From Propionibacteriaceae bacterium (GTDB taxonomy: Bacteria > Actinomycetota > Actinomycetes > Propionibacteriales > Propionibacteriaceae): a stretch of 17,209 nucleotides of DNA. The notes under the pieces are model-generated. The model saw only the letters and a program-made list of their open reading frames with translations, did not search any database and was not told the DNA's origin. The stretch covers positions 1 through 17,209 of the forward strand of contig JAUNUL010000018.1 in NCBI GenBank assembly GCA_030538175.1. Direction: 5' to 3'. The position numbers and the translations under genes are program-made. Numbering within the stretch: the stretch's first letter is position 1; each line of letters opens with the position of its first letter. Shown here piece after piece: positions 14,361 through 17,209 of this stretch.

Positions 14361-15494
14361 TCAGCTCGACCATTCGCTGCGATAGAACATCTGCGACCAC
14401 CACAGCATGACCCCGACCGACACGACAATCCACCCGATGCGGCCGATCCACTGCACGATCCGGGCACCGGGCGCGCGGACCCGCTTGCTCGCGAGTTCGC
14501 CGGCGATGAGCCACACCGGGAACCACAACAGGACCGCGCGGTTGACCGACATCAGCCACTCCGAGGACGAGAACGCCGCGAGTTGTGCCGCGATCCAGAC
14601 CAGCTCCGCCCACTGTCGGCGGCGCCAGAGCCAGCCGACGGCCAGCAGACCGACCGCGAAGGACACCAGTTCGAACGTGAACACCGTGTCCCAACCGGGG
14701 CGATCGTCGTACATCGGGCTCGCGATCACATCGATCGTGCGGAGAATCGAGTCGGTCGGCCCGGCCCACGCGCGGGACCAGCCCGCCTGCTGGGCGTCCG
14801 ACCACGCGGTCCAGGACCCGGTCAGCCAGAACAGGTAGCCGAGGTACGCCCCCACGGCCGCGACCGGCAGGAGCAGCCAGAGGCCGCGTCGCAGCCAGGC
14901 GGCCAGTCGCTTCCCCAGGGCAGTCCCGGCCGGCATCGGCCTGGTCAGGATGAGTACGCCGAGCGCCACGACAAGGAACACTCCGGAGACCCGCACCGCA
15001 CACGCCCCGGCGGCGAGCACCGCGGCTATCGCCCAACGGTCGTTCTTCGCGAAGAACCAGGCCCAGAAGGCGAGGGCGCAGAAGAGGGCTTCGGTGTACG
15101 GGACAAACCCGAACACCGCGGCCGGTGAGATCAACCACAGCGCCGCAGCCCAGGGCCCGACCCGCCGCCCGCCGAGGCGATAGAGCGCGGCCGCTGCAAA
15201 CGCCGAGGCCACCGCGGAGATCACCAGACCCACGGCCGCCCCGGGCAGGCCAAGGGCCATGAACGGCGCGAGCAGCAATGGCCAGCCCGGGAAGAACGCC
15301 ATCCGCTGGGCATCCTCACCGGTCGTCTGGTAGCCGTCGCGGGCGATGCCGAGGAAGTGCTGGACATCCCAGTGGCTGACCACCTGCAGGAACGAGGTCG
15401 AATAGTCAGCACGGATGATGATCACCAACGCCATCCCGATCAGCGCCAGCCGGCTGACCAGCCACGCCCACGCGACCCAGCGGGCAGCGGTCAC
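14361..15494 (-). CDS. PIG-V-type GT-C mannosyltransferase
   Basis: The 377-residue polytopic membrane protein resembles the PIG-V family, which transfers mannose from a polyprenyl-phosphate donor. SHWDVQHFLGIARDGY (40-55) is the family's first-loop motif and contains the presumed catalytic D43. MAFFPGWPLLLAPF (65-78) and PAAVFGFVPYTEALF (in the third or fourth helix region) are also family hallmarks. About nine or ten helices are visible. Its GTG start overlaps the GT87 stop by 4 bp (GTGA), and no strong Shine-Dalgarno sequence is seen, so translation is probably coupled. With the GT87 gene it likely serves lipoglycan, phosphatidylinositol mannoside or glycoprotein assembly; the acceptor is not evident. 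Confidence 0.85.
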   Translation of the reverse strand: MTAARWVAWAWLVSRLALIGMALVIIIRADYSTSFLQVVSHWDVQHFLGIARDGYQTTGEDAQRMAFFPGWPLLLAPFMALGLPGAAVGLVISAVASAFAAAALYRLGGRRVGPWAAALWLISPAAVFGFVPYTEALFCALAFWAWFFAKNDRWAIAAVLAAGACAVRVSGVFLVVALGVLILTRPMPAGTALGKRLAAWLRRGLWLLLPVAAVGAYLGYLFWLTGSWTAWSDAQQAGWSRAWAGPTDSILRTIDVIASPMYDDRPGWDTVFTFELVSFAVGLLAVGWLWRRRQWAELVWIAAQLAAFSSSEWLMSVNRAVLLWFPVWLIAGELASKRVRAPGARIVQWIGRIGWIVVSVGVMLWWSQMFYRSEWSS

Positions 15495-17080
15495 GACGAT
15501 TCGACCCGCCGTTGATCACCCTCCCCGGGCGGATGTGGTCGATAGGGCTGGGGTGGTTGACCGAAGTCCCCCGGTCCATGGGGTTGGTGTGGTGGAGGTG
15601 GCGGGCCTAGTCGATGGGGCTGCGGTGCCTGACCGAAGTCCCCCGGTCCATGGGGTTGGGCGGGCCACGAAGGAACAGGCTGATGATCGCGACGCGCAGG
15701 GATCCAGTGCATGTCCGGAGCGCCATCGAGCACGCCACCCGACGGGTCATCCACATAGCCGCGTCCGGCGGCCGTCGCGCGGACCTGGTCGAGGCGGGGC
15801 CGGAGGATGTCGCGGATGACGATGCCGACCACCCAGGCCTGCGTACCCATCCGCAGGATCGTCGCCGCCCAGAAGAGCTTGTCGGGACCGCCGTCGCCGG
15901 GACCGATGTACCCACCCAGGTGGCCCCAGATCGCCATCACATAGAGCCACTCGCCGATCGAGAAGATGACCCAGTCACGCCAGCGCGGCCGGCACAGCGC
16001 AAGGAAGGGCAGCACCCACAGCACGTACTGCGGCGAATAGACCTTGTTGGTGAGCATGAACGCCATCAGCACCAGGAAGAACACCTGCCCCAGGCGGGGA
16101 CGTTGTGGGGCGAGGAGGATCAGGGCTGCGATGCCCAGGCAGAGCACCGCGAACAGACCCGTCGAGATCAGGTTCAGATTCTCCAACGGCGTGTCGTTGA
16201 GGACGAAGAGATACCAGATCGACCCGAAGTCGCCGGCGCGGTCGGAGTTGAAGCTCCAGAACGCCACCCATTCGTCCCAAGCGAGGACCATCACCGGCAG
16301 ATTCGGGACGAGCCAGCCGACGACGAAGAACGCCACCGTGCGGGCGAACTCCTTCATCCGGCCCGCGCGCAAGCACAGGAAGAGCAGGGGGCCGAGGAAG
16401 AAGCCGGCGTACAGTTTCGCTGCCATCGCCAGACCCCAGAACAGCCCGGCCCACCCTGGGCGACGGCGCGCCCAGAACATCACGCCGACCGCGGTGAGCG
16501 CGAGCGGCAGCATGTCCCAGTTGATGAGGCCGGTGAGGACCACCCCCGGCGCGGCGACCAGCATCAGCGAGTCCCAGCCGCGCCCACGCGCGCTGCCGAG
16601 GTGGGCGAGGATCGTGACCAGCCAGAAGACGAACAGCACGACCATGTTGACCGAATAGAACAGGTTGGTCGCCGCCATGCGGTCGACCTCCTCGAGCCCG
16701 GGACCGACCGGGGCGCCGAGGAGCACGGTGATCAGACGGTTGAGTTCGATCAGCCAACCGGTGAGGACCGGGTATTCGAGAACGTGATAGTCCCCGGAGT
16801 CCAGATAGGGCGTGTTGCCGTCCATCAATCCACGGGTGCCGAAGAGCACCGGGATATCGGAATAGCACTGGTTCTGGAAATGATCCGGGATGACACCCAG
16901 CTCGGTCTGGCGGCAGGGGTTCTGACGCAGGATCGTGATCACCCACACGATCGTGCCGAGCAGGATCGCGACGGGCGCCGGGCTGGCGAACCAGACCGGA
17001 CCGCGGGCGTGCCGACCGAAGGGACCACCCACAAAACGGGTCATCGCACGAACGAACGGCTCAACCGGTCGATCCGACAC
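15491..17080 (-). CDS. GT87/DUF2029-type polytopic glycosyltransferase
   Basis: The 529-residue protein has about ten membrane helices and resembles the mycobacterial Rv0051-type family of GT87 polyprenyl-phosphate mannosyltransferases. CYSDIPVLFGTRGLMDGNTP (72-91) and YHVLEYPVLTGW (98-109) are the first-loop hallmarks, with D75 the likely catalytic acid. LAMAAKLYAGFFLGPLL and TNKVYSPQYVLWVLPFLAL (in part KVYSPQYVLW) are also family-typical. Residues after about 440 form a long cytoplasmic or exposed tail rich in Pro, His and Gly with a 24-residue repeat (QPHGPGDFGQxPQP, twice). GTG 17080 is supported by AGGAGG 6 nt upstream. It is the first gene of a run with PIG-V and AlkD-like genes. Confidence 0.85.
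   Translation of the reverse strand: MSDRPVEPFVRAMTRFVGGPFGRHARGPVWFASPAPVAILLGTIVWVITILRQNPCRQTELGVIPDHFQNQCYSDIPVLFGTRGLMDGNTPYLDSGDYHVLEYPVLTGWLIELNRLITVLLGAPVGPGLEEVDRMAATNLFYSVNMVVLFVFWLVTILAHLGSARGRGWDSLMLVAAPGVVLTGLINWDMLPLALTAVGVMFWARRRPGWAGLFWGLAMAAKLYAGFFLGPLLFLCLRAGRMKEFARTVAFFVVGWLVPNLPVMVLAWDEWVAFWSFNSDRAGDFGSIWYLFVLNDTPLENLNLISTGLFAVLCLGIAALILLAPQRPRLGQVFFLVLMAFMLTNKVYSPQYVLWVLPFLALCRPRWRDWVIFSIGEWLYVMAIWGHLGGYIGPGDGGPDKLFWAATILRMGTQAWVVGIVIRDILRPRLDQVRATAAGRGYVDDPSGGVLDGAPDMHWIPARRDHQPVPSWPAQPHGPGDFGQAPQPHRLGPPPPPHQPHGPGDFGQPPQPYRPHPPGEGDQRRVESS
15538..15659 (-). repeat. 72-bp tandem duplication in the GT87 tail
   Basis: A block starting at 15538 recurs at 15610 with a 72-bp period. 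The first 20 bases carry four differences, and the following 30 (15558-15587 and 15630-15659) are identical. It encodes the duplicated QPHGPGDFGQ segment, and its near-identity points to recent duplication. Confidence 0.85.
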
Positions 17081-17086
17081 CAGGTT

Positions 17087-17092
17087 CCTCCT
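17087..17092 (-). promoter_or_regulatory. strong ribosome binding site of the GT87 gene
   Basis: AGGAGG on the minus strand lies 6 nt before the GTG at 17080 and decides that start. A possible -10, TAGGCT, lies further upstream on the same strand (17115-17120), with no clear -35. Confidence 0.6.
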
Positions 17093-17174
17093 CGCACAGC
17101 GGGACCTGTGTCAGCCTAACGGGCTCCGATGACCCCGGTGCTGCTGTGCGCGGGCCGGAGTCCGAGCCTGTGGA

Positions 17175-17209
17175 TCAACCGCCGGCGTTCTGCCCCTGTC
17201 CTTGTCCTT
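17175..17209 (-). CDS. C-terminal end of an upstream gene (Gly/Gln-rich), partial
   Basis: The last bases read on the minus strand as GQGQGQNAGG followed by TGA, cut by the window edge. Only ten residues are seen, so no domain can be named. In mycobacteria an Rv0051-type gene follows the penicillin-binding protein gene ponA1, whose tail is low-complexity and Gly/Pro-rich. The present tail would fit that, but this is synteny-based inference. The 94 bp to the GT87 start hold no obvious terminator. Confidence 0.35.
   Translation of the reverse strand, partial: GQGQGQNAGG

Noticed and set aside
15614..17119. Plus-strand open frame of 501 codons opposite GT87
   Set aside because: It is antisense to a well-recognised membrane protein and has no hydrophobic pattern or motif of its own.

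Overview
The window is GC-rich, densely packed chromosomal DNA from an actinobacterium. The evidence is a SigC-type ECF sigma factor, GT-C mannosyltransferases of the PIG-V and GT87 types, an MMPL transporter, frequent GTG starts, and start codons placed about 7 nt after a TANNNT -10 element (leaderless geometry). The gene content would fit Propionibacteriales or a relative, but the sequence alone does not fix the family. I see no rRNA, tRNA, CRISPR array or insertion sequence. Thirteen complete genes and one probable gene end account for nearly all of it. No stretch over 300 bases lacks a gene.

Left part (1-2700): a small zinc-finger anti-sigma candidate with a metallothionein-like cysteine tail diverges from sigC across only 30 bp. 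A short repeat-rich intergenic region follows (about 1000-1180). Next come a stand-alone 5'-3' exonuclease ending in a likely sliding-clamp-binding peptide, and a 77-residue two-helix membrane protein on the other strand.

Middle part (2696-7410): an alanine-racemase-fold protein with a leaderless GTG start converges on a two-gene minus-strand operon. That operon encodes a PtpB-like tyrosine/lipid phosphatase and a membrane-anchored trypsin-fold protein whose whole catalytic triad is replaced. A DUF2079 GT-C membrane protein diverges from it across a 75-bp gap that holds a perfect 9-3-9 inverted repeat.

Right-centre (7421-13607): a TetR regulator diverges from a translationally coupled mmpL-pip operon, with nested palindromes covering the operon promoter. 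The MMPL protein has a degenerate ABC-ATPase domain fused to its C-terminus. Its partner is a YhgE/Pip ABC-2-type permease carrying two long seven-residue repeat arrays. I consider this envelope-export module the most unusual system here.

Right end (13604-17209): a minus-strand operon of GT87 transferase, PIG-V transferase and AlkD-like glycosylase lies downstream of a Gly/Gln-rich protein end at the window edge. The window is therefore largely about envelope building and export: three GT-C proteins, a two-component exporter, a phosphatase and a possible cell-wall gene. The sigma factor, DNA repair and nuclease genes sit among them.
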